From assembly GCF_001426755.1 (NCBI RefSeq), contig NZ_LMFJ01000001.1, positions 2,528,909-2,592,908 on the forward strand: 64,000 nt of DNA, given 5' to 3'. The notes below the pieces were generated by a model that searched no databases, had not been told where the DNA came from, and worked only from the letters and a program-made list of their open reading frames with translations. The position numbers and the translations under genes were made by a program. This document shows, in pieces, positions 36,682-45,180 of this stretch (position 1 is the stretch's first letter; every line of letters starts with the position of its first letter). Source of the stretch: Aeromicrobium sp. Root495. Lineage in GTDB: Bacteria > Actinomycetota > Actinomycetes > Propionibacteriales > Nocardioidaceae.

Positions 36682-38224
36682 TGGCCAGCGCCGCCACCAG
36701 GCTCACCACCGAGACGATCGCTGCCACCAGGAAGATGTTGCCCGTCGCGTCGCCGTAGGCGCCGCGCACCACCTCCGCCGCAGCGGGAGGGAGGTTCTTC
36801 ACGTCGAGCAGCGACCCGCCTCCGCCGGAGGACGACGATCCCAGCTGGTCGCTCACGGTCCGCTTCACGTCGCTGGCCAGGATCGCTCCGAGCACGGAGA
36901 CGCCCACGGTGCCGCCGAGCGAGCGGAAGAAGCTCACCGTGGCGCTCGCGGCGCCCACGGTCTGGACCGAGACGGTGTTCTGGACGGCCAGCACGTAGTT
37001 CTGCAGCAGCATGCCCATGCCGATGCCCATGACGCCCATCGATGCCATGGCGTGCCACTCCGGCGTGGTGTGGTCCACCGTCGAGAGCAGGCTGAGCCCC
37101 ACCACGAGCAGGGCCGACCCCAGCACGAGGAACCTCTTCCAGCGGCCGAAGCGGGTGATGAGCTGACCGCTCACCAGCGTGCCCACGAGCGACCCGGTCA
37201 TGAGGGGGATGCTCAGCAGACCGGCCACGGTCGGGCTGTGGCCGCCCGCCACCTGGAAGTACTGGCCGAGGAAGACCGATCCGCCGAACATCGAGATGCC
37301 CACGGCGATGCTGCCGATGATGGCGAGCGACGTGGTGCGCTCGCGGACGACGTGCAGCGGCACGAGCGGCTCGGGGTGGTGCGACTCCACCCAGATCACG
37401 AGGGCCACCGCCACGAGGGTGCCGGCCCAGTAGGCCGCGGTCGTCCAGGAGATCCAGTCGAACGAGTCGCCGGCGAAGGTGACCCACAGGAGCGGGAGGG
37501 ACGCCGCCACCGAGATCCACACCGCGCCCCAGACGTCGAGCTGCACGTGACGGCGGACGGTCTCCAGGTGGAGGTAGCGCTGCAGCACGACGAGGCTCAT
37601 GACCGCGAGCGGCACGCACACGTAGAAGCACCAGCGCCAGCCGAGCCCGGGGGTGTCGACGATGACGCCACCGAGGAGGGGTCCGCTCACGGTGGCGACG
37701 GCCATCGTGGCACCCATGTAGCCGCTGTACCGGCCACGCTGCCGCGGCGGGATGATCGAGCCGATGATCGCCTGGGCCGTGGCCACGAGGCCGCCCATCG
37801 CGAGCCCCTGGACCGCACGACAGGCGATGAGCCACGGGACGTTCTGCGCAGCCCCCGCCAGGACGGAGCCCACGACGAAGATGACGAGGGCCGTCTGCAC
37901 CAGGACCTTCTTGTTGAACAGGTCCGACAGCTTGCCCCAGATGGGCGTCGAGACGGTCATCGTGAGCAGCGAGGCGGTGACGACCCACGTGTACTGGGTC
38001 TGCGAGCCGTCGAGGTCGGCGATGATCGTGGGCAACGCGTTGGAGACGATCGTCGAGCTGATGAGTGCCGTGAACATGCCGGCCAGCAGGCCGATCAGCA
38101 CCTCGAGGATCTGGCGGTGCGTCAGCTCGGCGGAGGCCGCGGGGGCGTCGACGACGGTGTCGACGGTCCCGGCCAGGCTCGCGAGCTCGTCGCCGACCGG
38201 GGAGTCAGAAGTTTTTTGTTGCAT
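36629..38224 (-). CDS. DHA2-family MFS drug exporter (EmrB/QacA type)
   Basis: The 531-residue protein has fourteen membrane segments. STIVSNALPTIIADLDGSQT with WVVTASLLTMTVSTPIWGKL, then motif A (KLSDLFNKKVL) and motif C (MAVATVSGPLLGGVIVDTPG), define the DHA2 group of proton-coupled multidrug exporters. The ATG lies inside a GTTGCATAATGCAAC dyad, with TATCGT six bases upstream, so expression is probably repressed by a regulator bound over the start; no such regulator gene is adjacent. Confidence 0.9.
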   Translation of the reverse strand: MQQKTSDSPVGDELASLAGTVDTVVDAPAASAELTHRQILEVLIGLLAGMFTALISSTIVSNALPTIIADLDGSQTQYTWVVTASLLTMTVSTPIWGKLSDLFNKKVLVQTALVIFVVGSVLAGAAQNVPWLIACRAVQGLAMGGLVATAQAIIGSIIPPRQRGRYSGYMGATMAVATVSGPLLGGVIVDTPGLGWRWCFYVCVPLAVMSLVVLQRYLHLETVRRHVQLDVWGAVWISVAASLPLLWVTFAGDSFDWISWTTAAYWAGTLVAVALVIWVESHHPEPLVPLHVVRERTTSLAIIGSIAVGISMFGGSVFLGQYFQVAGGHSPTVAGLLSIPLMTGSLVGTLVSGQLITRFGRWKRFLVLGSALLVVGLSLLSTVDHTTPEWHAMASMGVMGIGMGMLLQNYVLAVQNTVSVQTVGAASATVSFFRSLGGTVGVSVLGAILASDVKRTVSDQLGSSSSGGGGSLLDVKNLPPAAAEVVRGAYGDATGNIFLVAAIVSVVSLVAALAIKEIPLRTTVDRGPSED

Positions 38225-38236
38225 AATGCAACGATA
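38218..38236 (-). promoter_or_regulatory. Operator dyad over the exporter start codon with -10 box
   Basis: GTTGCAT and ATGCAAC (38218-38224 and 38226-38232) are perfect arms around one base, and the exporter ATG (38224-38222) is part of the dyad. TATCGT (38236-38231) lies six bases before the start. Confidence 0.6.
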
Positions 38237-38299
38237 TATGCCGACGCAGGCTCACGCAAACCGTCGGGGCCGTGACGGACGTGATTCAGGCGACGTTGC

Positions 38300-39037
38300 T
38301 CAGCGAGCTTCGATCTCGTCGTTCGTGAGGGTGTCGAAGACCGGCGGGGGAAGCTCCTGCGGCGAGGCGGCCCGGCTCAGCCGCGCACCCGAGTGGGCGC
38401 CGCAGCCGTGCGTGAACGCCACGACGCGACCGTCGTCGTTGGCCATGCCGTTGGCGCACACGCCGAAGGTGTCGGCCAGGGGGCCGGCGAGGCTCACGAG
38501 GAAGCCGCACGAGTGGCACGAGCCCGGCGCCTGCTGGGCGAGGGGGGACTCAGGGCCCTGGTCGCCCTCGTGCCAGCGCTGAGCAGCCTGGTCGCGTCCT
38601 TCGAGCGAGAGCACCCAGGGGCGGCCGAGACCGACCTCGCGCGCGAAGTAGCGGTCGACGGTCTCGAGGTGGTCGCCCTCCGACCACGAGGGCACGAGCC
38701 GGACGTCGTCGTCCTCGGGCGGAAGGATGTCGCCGGGGCTGAGGTCGCCCGGCTGGATGCGTTCCCGGTACGGGGTCCAGGCCGGTGCCACGAGGGCGTC
38801 GTCGCCGGGCAGCAGCACGACGTCGTTCACCGTGACGGCGTCGTCGAGCGCCGAGAGGCTGACGCCCCAGGCCCAGCCGCGGTAGCCGGGCTGGAGAGAG
38901 GCGAAGAGGTGCGTCCCCAGGCCGTCGCCGTCGTCGACGAACCGCAGGTGGTCGCCGACCCAGGCGGCCTCGGCGACGTCGCCGATGGCCTGGCGAGCGA
39001 GGTCGACCGCGGCGGTGAGCGTGGTTTCGCTGGACAT
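38300..39037 (-). CDS. DUF3027 protein
   Basis: The 245-residue protein has an N-terminal domain (VDLARQAIGDVAEAAWVGDH, PGYRGWAWGVSLSA, PYRERIQPGDLSPGDILPP) typical of DUF3027 and a C-terminal metal-binding part (CHSCGFLVSLAGPLADTFGV, then CANGMANDDGRVV and HGCGAHS). Function is unknown; the family is restricted to Actinobacteria and is usually near the same MFS and cold-shock genes as here. The ATG at 39037 has GACAAT seven bases upstream. Confidence 0.85.
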   Translation of the reverse strand: MSSETTLTAAVDLARQAIGDVAEAAWVGDHLRFVDDGDGLGTHLFASLQPGYRGWAWGVSLSALDDAVTVNDVVLLPGDDALVAPAWTPYRERIQPGDLSPGDILPPEDDDVRLVPSWSEGDHLETVDRYFAREVGLGRPWVLSLEGRDQAAQRWHEGDQGPESPLAQQAPGSCHSCGFLVSLAGPLADTFGVCANGMANDDGRVVAFTHGCGAHSGARLSRAASPQELPPPVFDTLTNDEIEAR

Positions 39038-39103
39038 GGTCCCGATTGTCCCGCACCGACGAGTCGATCCCAAACCCGGCCGCCCGTCCGGCAGGATGGG
39101 GGC

Positions 39104-40570
39104 ATGGAGGAGCCCGACGAGTCGACCCGGCGATTCCCGCCGCTGACCCCGCGCGACCCGGACGAGGGCGACCCGTGGCCGCGCGCCCGCCCCGCCGGGG
39201 CGCAGCCGATGCCGGAGGCCGAGACCGGCCCTTCCGGCCCGGTCCCGCCGCGGTTCAGGACTGCGCGACGCGCCGGTCGTGTCGTGGCCAAGGGTGGCAC
39301 CGGCGCCTTCACGGGGGCTCGACGCTTCACGCACGCCGGCGGCGCGGGCGAGAGCGGGCTCTCCCGGCTCCTCGAGCTCCACGCCTTCAACACCGCGGGC
39401 GACGCCGCCGTCGCCGTGTCGCTGGCCGGCACCCTCTTCTTCACCGTGCCCACCGAGGAGGCCGGCGCCCAGGTCGCGCTGTTCCTCGTGCTCACGATGC
39501 TCCCCTTCGCCATCGTCGCCCCGCTCATCGGTCCGTTCCTCGACCGGTTCCGGCGAGGTCGCCGCTGGGCCATCGGCAGCACGCTCGCGATCCGTGCGTT
39601 CTGCTGCTGGGTCCTGGCCGGAGCGGTGCAGGAGGAGTCGTCGGCCTTCTACTTCGCGGCGCTCGGCTGCCTCGTGGCGTCCAAGGCCTACGGGGTGACC
39701 AGGGCGGCCGCGGTGCCGCGCCTGCTGCCCTCGGACTTCACCCTCGTCAAGGCCAACTCCCGCATCTCGCTCACCGGCACCGGCGCCGCGGCCATCTCCG
39801 CACCGCTGGCCGTGGGAGCGGCAGCCATCGGCGCGCCCTGGTCGCTGCGGTACGCGGCGGTGCTCTTCGTCGTCGGCACGGTGCTGGCCATCCTGCTGCC
39901 GCCCCGCGTGGACTCCAACGAGGGCGAGGAGTCGCTCGAGCGCGGCGACGCCCGCCGCCCGGGCATCGTGGTCTCGCGGCACGTCGTCGACGCGCTGCGG
40001 AGCAACTCCGGACTCCGGCTGCTCACGGGGTTCCTCACGATCTTCATGGCCTTCACCCTGCGCGAGCCCCCGGACTTCATCGGCTGGACGGGCAACGCCA
40101 CGATCCTCATGGGCCTCGTCATCGGCGGGGCGGGCGCCGGGAACACCTTGGGCGTCGTCCTGGGCTCGTGGACCCGGTCCCGCAGCCCGCACCGCATCGT
40201 CATCGCGGTGCTGGTGCTCGACGTCGCGGTGTTCGCCCTGGTGGCCCTCTACCTGCGCTGGCCCACCGCCATCGTCCTCGGCCTCACGGCAGGGCTCTGC
40301 CAGTCACTCGGCAAGCTGAGCCTCGACGCGCTCATCCAGCGCGACGTCCGCGAAGAGGTGCGCACCTCCATGTTCGCGCGCTCGGAGACGCTGCTGCAGC
40401 TCTCCTGGGTGCTCGGCGGACTGCTCGGGATCGGGCTGTTCCTTCTCGACACCCCCACCCGGCTCGCCATGGCGGTCGCCACCGTGATCCTGGTGGGCTG
40501 GCTGGCCCTCGTGCTGACCCGGGCCCGCAGCGCCAAGGCCACAGCACCTGCCGCCGCTGCAGGCGGCTAG
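39104..40570 (+). CDS. MFS-type membrane protein adjacent to DUF3027
   Basis: The 488-residue protein has a 90-residue charged/proline-rich cytoplasmic N-terminus, then twelve membrane segments. LLELHAFNTAGDAAVAVSLA, APLIGPFLDRFRRGRRWAIG and LVKANSRISLTGTGAAAISA are MFS_1/MFS_3-like features. Substrate unknown. It is divergent from the DUF3027 gene; conservation of this pair suggests a shared role. Confidence 0.8.
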   Translation: MEEPDESTRRFPPLTPRDPDEGDPWPRARPAGAQPMPEAETGPSGPVPPRFRTARRAGRVVAKGGTGAFTGARRFTHAGGAGESGLSRLLELHAFNTAGDAAVAVSLAGTLFFTVPTEEAGAQVALFLVLTMLPFAIVAPLIGPFLDRFRRGRRWAIGSTLAIRAFCCWVLAGAVQEESSAFYFAALGCLVASKAYGVTRAAAVPRLLPSDFTLVKANSRISLTGTGAAAISAPLAVGAAAIGAPWSLRYAAVLFVVGTVLAILLPPRVDSNEGEESLERGDARRPGIVVSRHVVDALRSNSGLRLLTGFLTIFMAFTLREPPDFIGWTGNATILMGLVIGGAGAGNTLGVVLGSWTRSRSPHRIVIAVLVLDVAVFALVALYLRWPTAIVLGLTAGLCQSLGKLSLDALIQRDVREEVRTSMFARSETLLQLSWVLGGLLGIGLFLLDTPTRLAMAVATVILVGWLALVLTRARSAKATAPAAAAGG

Positions 40571-40579
40571 GCCGTCCCG

Positions 40580-41431
40580 CTAGGCCGTGACGAAGCTGCG
40601 CATCCCGATGGAGCCCATGTCGATGGACTCGTTGAAGAACCGGATCTCCTCGGCGTCCTCGAGGAGGCTCAGCGACGCGACCATCGGGCGGTAGTGGTCG
40701 TCGGTGGGCACGGCGATGCGGGCCTCGCTCCAGGTCCGGTAGGGGTCGAGCAGCGCCTCGAGCCGGCGCTCCTGCAGGGCCGAGGCGGTGTCGGCGTCGA
40801 ACTGGGTGGCCCAGTCCCAGGGCTCGGCCCGGGGCTCCCACCGGGCCCGGCCCAGCGCATGCACGATGTTGCCGCTCCCGATGAACAGCACGCCCCGACG
40901 ACGGAGGGACCGCAGCCGCGAGAAGAGCTCGTACAGCCGCGGCAACGGCATCGAGTAGTCGAGGCTGATCTGCAGGACCGGCACGTGCGGCTCGGGCTCG
41001 AGGAACTTCAGGATGCTCCACGTCCCGTGGTCGAGGCCCCACTGGGCGTCCAGCTGCGCCTCGTACTCCACCAGCTGGCGGGCGAGCAGCCGAGCCACGG
41101 CCGGGTCGCCCTCGGTGGGGTACTGCACCTGGAACAGCTCGTCGGGGAAGCCCCCGAAGTCGTAGATGACCGGGTTGCGCGGTGCGTCGGTGATGTGGGT
41201 CTGCCCCGGCGTGAGCCAGTGGGCGCTGATGACCACGATGGCCTGCGCCTCGGGGAGCCGCTCCCCCTCGGCCAGCCAGGTCCGCGTGTAGTGGTTGTCG
41301 CTGATGGCATGCATGGGGTTGCCGTGCCCGACGAACAGCACCGGCATCCGCTCGCTCGGGACGAGACGGTCCTCCAGCGCGGAGAGGGAGTACGAGGGGC
41401 CCGGAGGCGGTGCGAGCGACATGGCGTCCAT
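40580..41431 (-). CDS. Class III extradiol dioxygenase (4,5-DOPA dioxygenase, YgiD-like)
   Basis: The 283-residue protein belongs to the LigB/YgiD group that cleaves catechol rings with a metal. MPVLFVGHGNPMHAISDN supplies the first His, VISAHWLTPG the second, LDHGTWSILKFLEP the third region, and IGSGNIVHALGR the conserved C-terminal His loop. ATG at 41431 is used; 41422 (MSLAPP) is an alternative. A near-perfect 20-base dyad (41435-41454) lies directly upstream. Confidence 0.85.
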   Translation of the reverse strand: MDAMSLAPPPGPSYSLSALEDRLVPSERMPVLFVGHGNPMHAISDNHYTRTWLAEGERLPEAQAIVVISAHWLTPGQTHITDAPRNPVIYDFGGFPDELFQVQYPTEGDPAVARLLARQLVEYEAQLDAQWGLDHGTWSILKFLEPEPHVPVLQISLDYSMPLPRLYELFSRLRSLRRRGVLFIGSGNIVHALGRARWEPRAEPWDWATQFDADTASALQERRLEALLDPYRTWSEARIAVPTDDHYRPMVASLSLLEDAEEIRFFNESIDMGSIGMRSFVTA

Positions 41432-41434
41432 CCA

Positions 41435-41454
41435 GTAGTAGAACGTTCAACTAC
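41435..41454. promoter_or_regulatory. Near-perfect 20-base dyad upstream of the dioxygenase gene
   Basis: GTAGTAGAACGTTCAACTAC is symmetric apart from one pair at the sixth base, centred on GAACGTTC. It ends three bases before the start codon, so it is a candidate repressor site. Confidence 0.5.
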
Positions 41455-41491
41455 CAGTGTAGACCATCACCCGAACCGACCGGGTGTGCTC

Positions 41492-41935
41492 TCAGTCCAG
41501 CTCGGTGGCCAGGGCCCGCAGCAGCTGGGCCACCGGCCGCGTGGACCGGGCGTCGGGACGCCGGCCGTGGCGGTAGCCCTCACCGAGGTCGTCGAGCACC
41601 TTGATGAGGTCCTCGACGATGACGGTCATCTCCTCGGGCGTCTTGCGCGGGCCGGCGGCAGGACCTCGACCCCCGCGTCCGCGCTCACCGCGACCGCCGC
41701 CCCGGGCGGCCTGGCTGCGCTCGACCGAGGGGGCCGGCTCCAGCACGCGCAGCTGCAGGGCCTGGTCGCCGCGGCGTCCTTGGGCGATGCCGAACTCGAC
41801 CCGGGCCCCGGCCTTGAGCGTGGTGACGTCCGAGGGCAGCGCGTCGGAGTGGACGTAGACGTCTCCGCCGTCGTCCTGGGTCAGGAAACCGAAACCCTTC
41901 TCGGTGTCGTACCACTTCACTCGGCCCGTGGGCAT
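41492..41935 (-). CDS. Cold-shock domain protein with an Arg/Gly-rich and helical tail
   Basis: The 147-residue protein starts with a cold-shock domain (about 1-67): GRVKWYDTEKGFGFLTQDDG has RNP1 (KGFGFL) and DVYVHSDALP has RNP2. Then comes an Arg/Gly-rich stretch (ARGGGRGERGRGGRGPA) and a C-terminal helical part (EEMTVIVEDLIKVLDDLGEG). The tail doubles the size of a normal Csp and suggests RNA-binding plus a protein contact. AGGA lies upstream of the ATG. Confidence 0.88.
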   Translation of the reverse strand: MPTGRVKWYDTEKGFGFLTQDDGGDVYVHSDALPSDVTTLKAGARVEFGIAQGRRGDQALQLRVLEPAPSVERSQAARGGGRGERGRGGRGPAAGPRKTPEEMTVIVEDLIKVLDDLGEGYRHGRRPDARSTRPVAQLLRALATELD

Positions 41936-41946
41936 CGCTGTCGTCC

Positions 41947-43068
41947 TTACGTCTGGTCGTGGCTGTGCGACTCCAGCCTAGTGGGAGACGCCGACGTCGG
42001 CGCTGCCACGGGAGGACCGACGGCGGCCGGGCGCGCGGCCGCCGGGGCCTGCGCGACGGACGTCTCGTCGGCCGTCCTCTCGGTGTCGGTCTCCGCAGTC
42101 TTCTCGAAGCGCGCCTCGATGGACTGGAAGCCCTTGTGCCGCTGGGCCTTCGCGTAGGCCGTGTAGGCCTTGATGTCGGCCGTCGTGAGCGAGACGCGGT
42201 CGGTGAACGGCGTGAGGAGGGCCCGCGGGTAGAGCCGGCGGCGCAGGACGACGTTGATCTCCAGGCCCAGGACCGCCAGGACGGCCGCCACGAAGATGAA
42301 GGCGATGAGCCCGAGGACGAGCGCGAACGTCCCGTTCACGGTCTTCTCCGCATTGCTGATGACGTGCTCGACGTAGGCGTTGCCGCCCAGCTGGAGCAGC
42401 TGCCAGCCCACGGCCGCGAACACGGCGCCGGGCAGGACCGAGCGGGTCCCGGCGCGTCCGTGGCTCACGAGCCGGAAGAGCGCCACGAAGATGAGCGTCG
42501 TCAGGGCGAAGCCCAGGAGCCGCACCACCCAACGGATGGCCGGCTCGATGGTGTCGCCGAAGGCGTCGGGGTTCGCCAGGACAGACGTGGACACCGCGAG
42601 GGCCAGGATGCCGAGGCCCGCGATCGCGAGGAACAGGATGCTGCGCAGTCGCATCAGGATCGGGTTGGCCCGGCTGTTGCGCGGGACCGACCAGGCGATG
42701 TTGGCGGCGTTCTGGCAGGCCTGGCCCAGGCCCATGGCGCCGTACAGCGCCGTGATCGACCCCAGCACGATCGCCGACGTGCTGCCGCGCAGACCGTCCT
42801 GGCTCTCGAGCTGGGTGCCGACGATCGGGAACTGGCTGAGAGCCGTCTTGAGCAGCTGGTTGCGGAGCTCGGGGTCGTCCTGCAGGAAGAAGCCCAGCAC
42901 CGAGCTGGCGATCAGCAGGAGGGGGAAGACAGCGATGAAGGCGTAGTAGCTGATGATCGCGGCCAGGTACGGGCCTTGGTCGTCGAAGTACTTGTAGATG
43001 ACGCCGAGGGGGAAGCCGATGACGGGGTGGGACCGCTGGAAGTCGTCGACCCGGGAGAGCGCGCTCAC
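41947..43068 (-). CDS. YihY/BrkB-family membrane protein
   Basis: The 373-residue protein has six membrane segments of the YihY/virulence factor BrkB family (once called RNase BN): YLAAIISYYAFIAVFPLLLI, ALYGAMGLGQACQNAANIAW and FALVLGLIAFIFVAAVLAVL. The last 75 residues are an acidic/Ala-Pro-rich cytoplasmic tail. Function is unresolved. Its GTG overlaps the stop of the PemK-like gene (GTGA), so the two are coupled. Confidence 0.85.
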   Translation of the reverse strand: MSALSRVDDFQRSHPVIGFPLGVIYKYFDDQGPYLAAIISYYAFIAVFPLLLIASSVLGFFLQDDPELRNQLLKTALSQFPIVGTQLESQDGLRGSTSAIVLGSITALYGAMGLGQACQNAANIAWSVPRNSRANPILMRLRSILFLAIAGLGILALAVSTSVLANPDAFGDTIEPAIRWVVRLLGFALTTLIFVALFRLVSHGRAGTRSVLPGAVFAAVGWQLLQLGGNAYVEHVISNAEKTVNGTFALVLGLIAFIFVAAVLAVLGLEINVVLRRRLYPRALLTPFTDRVSLTTADIKAYTAYAKAQRHKGFQSIEARFEKTAETDTERTADETSVAQAPAAARPAAVGPPVAAPTSASPTRLESHSHDQT

Positions 43069-43451
43069 CGCGACGTGCCCAGGTGCTCCTGGGCCGCGGC
43101 GACCACGGCCTCGAAGCGCGCCTGGTCGAGCACGGCGCCCTCACGTCGGACGGACTCGGGGTCGACCTCGACCAGACGGTCGAGCCGCACCTCGCTGGGT
43201 CGGCCCTGGCCGTCCCACGCGCCGGTGCCGAGGTCGAGCCAGTGACGACCGGCCCGGGCCTCCTGCTCGACGTCGCGGTCATGGTCCTTGGACGTGAGCG
43301 GGAGGCCGAACAGACGCTCGCCGTCGCGCGCCACGAGCAGCACCGGACGGTCCTTGCCCTGAGACGCGTCCTCCTCGAACGGGACCCAGGCCCACACGAC
43401 CTCGCCGGGGTCGGGACGTCCGTCCGGCTCCGGGGCGTAGGTGCGGTCCAC
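43065..43451 (-). CDS. PemK/MazF-like protein without visible antitoxin
   Basis: The 128-residue protein resembles actinobacterial PemK/MazF-fold proteins: PDPGEVVWAWVPFEED, GKDRPVLLVARDGERLFGLP and LTSKDHDRD match the toxin fold core, but the partner gene expected upstream of a toxin is absent. It is coupled to a BrkB membrane protein gene instead, so it may have another role. GTG at 43451 is used; GTG 43469 is the alternative. Confidence 0.65.
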   Translation of the reverse strand: MDRTYAPEPDGRPDPGEVVWAWVPFEEDASQGKDRPVLLVARDGERLFGLPLTSKDHDRDVEQEARAGRHWLDLGTGAWDGQGRPSEVRLDRLVEVDPESVRREGAVLDQARFEAVVAAAQEHLGTSR

Positions 43452-43503
43452 GGCGCCAGCCTGCCACACGCGTCGGTCCGCGAGCCGGACCTCGCCGCCG
43501 TGG

Positions 43504-45096
43504 TCAGTCGAAGTCAGGAAGCTCTCGCTTCATGACCTTGCCGGTGGGGTTGCGGGGCAGCTCGTCGAGGAACTTGACCTTGCGGGGCACGGCGAACCGG
43601 GCGACGTGCTCCTTGGCGTAGGCCACGACGGCGTCCTGGTCGAGGCTCTTGCCGTTCTTCACCACGACGTACGCCGCGAGGCAGTGGCCCCAGGACTCGT
43701 CGGGGATCCCGGTGACCACGACGTCGGAGATGTCGGGGTGGTCGATGAGGGCGTCCTCGAGCTCACGCGGGAAGACGTTCTCGCCGCCGGAGATGATCAT
43801 GTCGTCGTCGCGTCCGGCGACGAACAGGCGTCCGTCCTCGTCGAAGTAGCCGACGTCGCCCGAGTGCATCAGGCCGTCGCGGAAGTCCTTGGAGTTGCCG
43901 TCGGTGTAGCCGCCGAACTGCATCTCGTTGCCCACGTAGATGACGCCGGTCTCACCCGCGGGCACCTCGTTGCCGTCGGTGTCGAGCACCTTGACGACGG
44001 TGCGCCACGGGACGCGGCCGGCCGTGCCGGGAGCGGCCCGCAGGTCCTCGGGCGAGGCGATGGAGACCCAGCCGGTCTCGGTGGCGCCGTAGAAGTTGTA
44101 GACGGAGTCGGTGAAGGTGTCCATGAAGTGCGTGGCCAGGCCGCCGGCCAGCGCCGAGCCGCTCGAGGCGGTGATGGTGAGGCTGGAGACGTCGGTCTTC
44201 TCGATGACCGCGGGGTCGGCGTCGACGAGGCGCTGCATCATGAGCGGCACCACGACGAGCACCTTGGCCTTGTACTGGTCGATGTCGCGCAGGACCTGCT
44301 CGGGCTTGAACCTGCGGCGGAGCACGTAGGTGGGGACGGTGGAGAGACCGAACCCGAAGTTCAGCAGGCCCCAGGAGTGGAACAGCGGCGCGGCGAGCAC
44401 GACCGTGCTGTTGCCGCGGTACGGGATGGACCCGAAGAACGTGAGGAGCGGGTCGAGGTTCTCCGGCTCCTTGCGGTTGGCGCCCTTGGGCAGGCCCGTG
44501 GTGCCGGACGTGAAGATGACGATGCCACCGGGGCGCTCGGGCTTCTTGTGGTCCTTGGAGGACTCGTCGGCCGCGAGCGAGGACAGGGTGGGCAGTCCGT
44601 GCGAGTCGTCGTCCTCCCACGCCACAACGACCGCCTCGCGGTCGACGTCCTTGGCGACCTCGAGGAACTCCTGGTCGAGGATCGTGAGCTGGGCGCTCTC
44701 GCGCTTGGCGAGCTCGGACAGCTGGCCGGCGCTGGCCATGGTGTTGAGCAGCAGCACCTTGCCGCCGATCTGCATGATCGAGACCATCGCGACGACCATG
44801 TGGCGGTGGTTGCGGCACAGGACCGCCACGCCGTCGCCCACCCCGACGCCTCGCTTCTTCAGCGCGGCGCTCGTGCGGTTGATCTCGGCGCTGAGCTCCT
44901 TCCACGTGAGCTCGCCCGCATCGTCGATGATGGCGGCCTGGTTCGGGAACCGGGCCGCGGCCGCGCCGACGGCGGCGGGGAACCCGGGGCCCCAGGTGGC
45001 CAGCTTGATGCCGGCCTTGAGGAGCCGGTGGGGCGGCTGGGGCGCGAGGAGCCCGATCTGCCGCAACACCTTCACCTTGTACGTGAGGTCGCTCAT
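43504..45096 (-). CDS. Acyl-CoA ligase (AMP-dependent synthetase)
   Basis: The 530-residue enzyme activates a carboxylic acid to its CoA ester through an acyl-adenylate. IVIFTSGTTGLPKGA is the AMP-binding loop, NFYGATETGWVSIAS the A5 region, HSGDVGYFDEDGRLFVAGRD the A7/A8 region, and PRNPTGKVMKREL holds the catalytic lysine. Length and motifs fit medium/long-chain fatty acid or aromatic acid ligases; the substrate is not clear. ATG at 45096 has GGAG upstream; ATG 45108 is the alternative. It lies next to the polysaccharide locus but is probably independent. Confidence 0.88.
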   Translation of the reverse strand: MSDLTYKVKVLRQIGLLAPQPPHRLLKAGIKLATWGPGFPAAVGAAAARFPNQAAIIDDAGELTWKELSAEINRTSAALKKRGVGVGDGVAVLCRNHRHMVVAMVSIMQIGGKVLLLNTMASAGQLSELAKRESAQLTILDQEFLEVAKDVDREAVVVAWEDDDSHGLPTLSSLAADESSKDHKKPERPGGIVIFTSGTTGLPKGANRKEPENLDPLLTFFGSIPYRGNSTVVLAAPLFHSWGLLNFGFGLSTVPTYVLRRRFKPEQVLRDIDQYKAKVLVVVPLMMQRLVDADPAVIEKTDVSSLTITASSGSALAGGLATHFMDTFTDSVYNFYGATETGWVSIASPEDLRAAPGTAGRVPWRTVVKVLDTDGNEVPAGETGVIYVGNEMQFGGYTDGNSKDFRDGLMHSGDVGYFDEDGRLFVAGRDDDMIISGGENVFPRELEDALIDHPDISDVVVTGIPDESWGHCLAAYVVVKNGKSLDQDAVVAYAKEHVARFAVPRKVKFLDELPRNPTGKVMKRELPDFD

Positions 45097-45180
45097 CGTG
45101 CTCCACATCGTCGTCAGCCAGGAATCCTCGCGAGTGTAACAACGAGTGACAGGGACGGCCCCTCGTACCGGGACCTGGGC

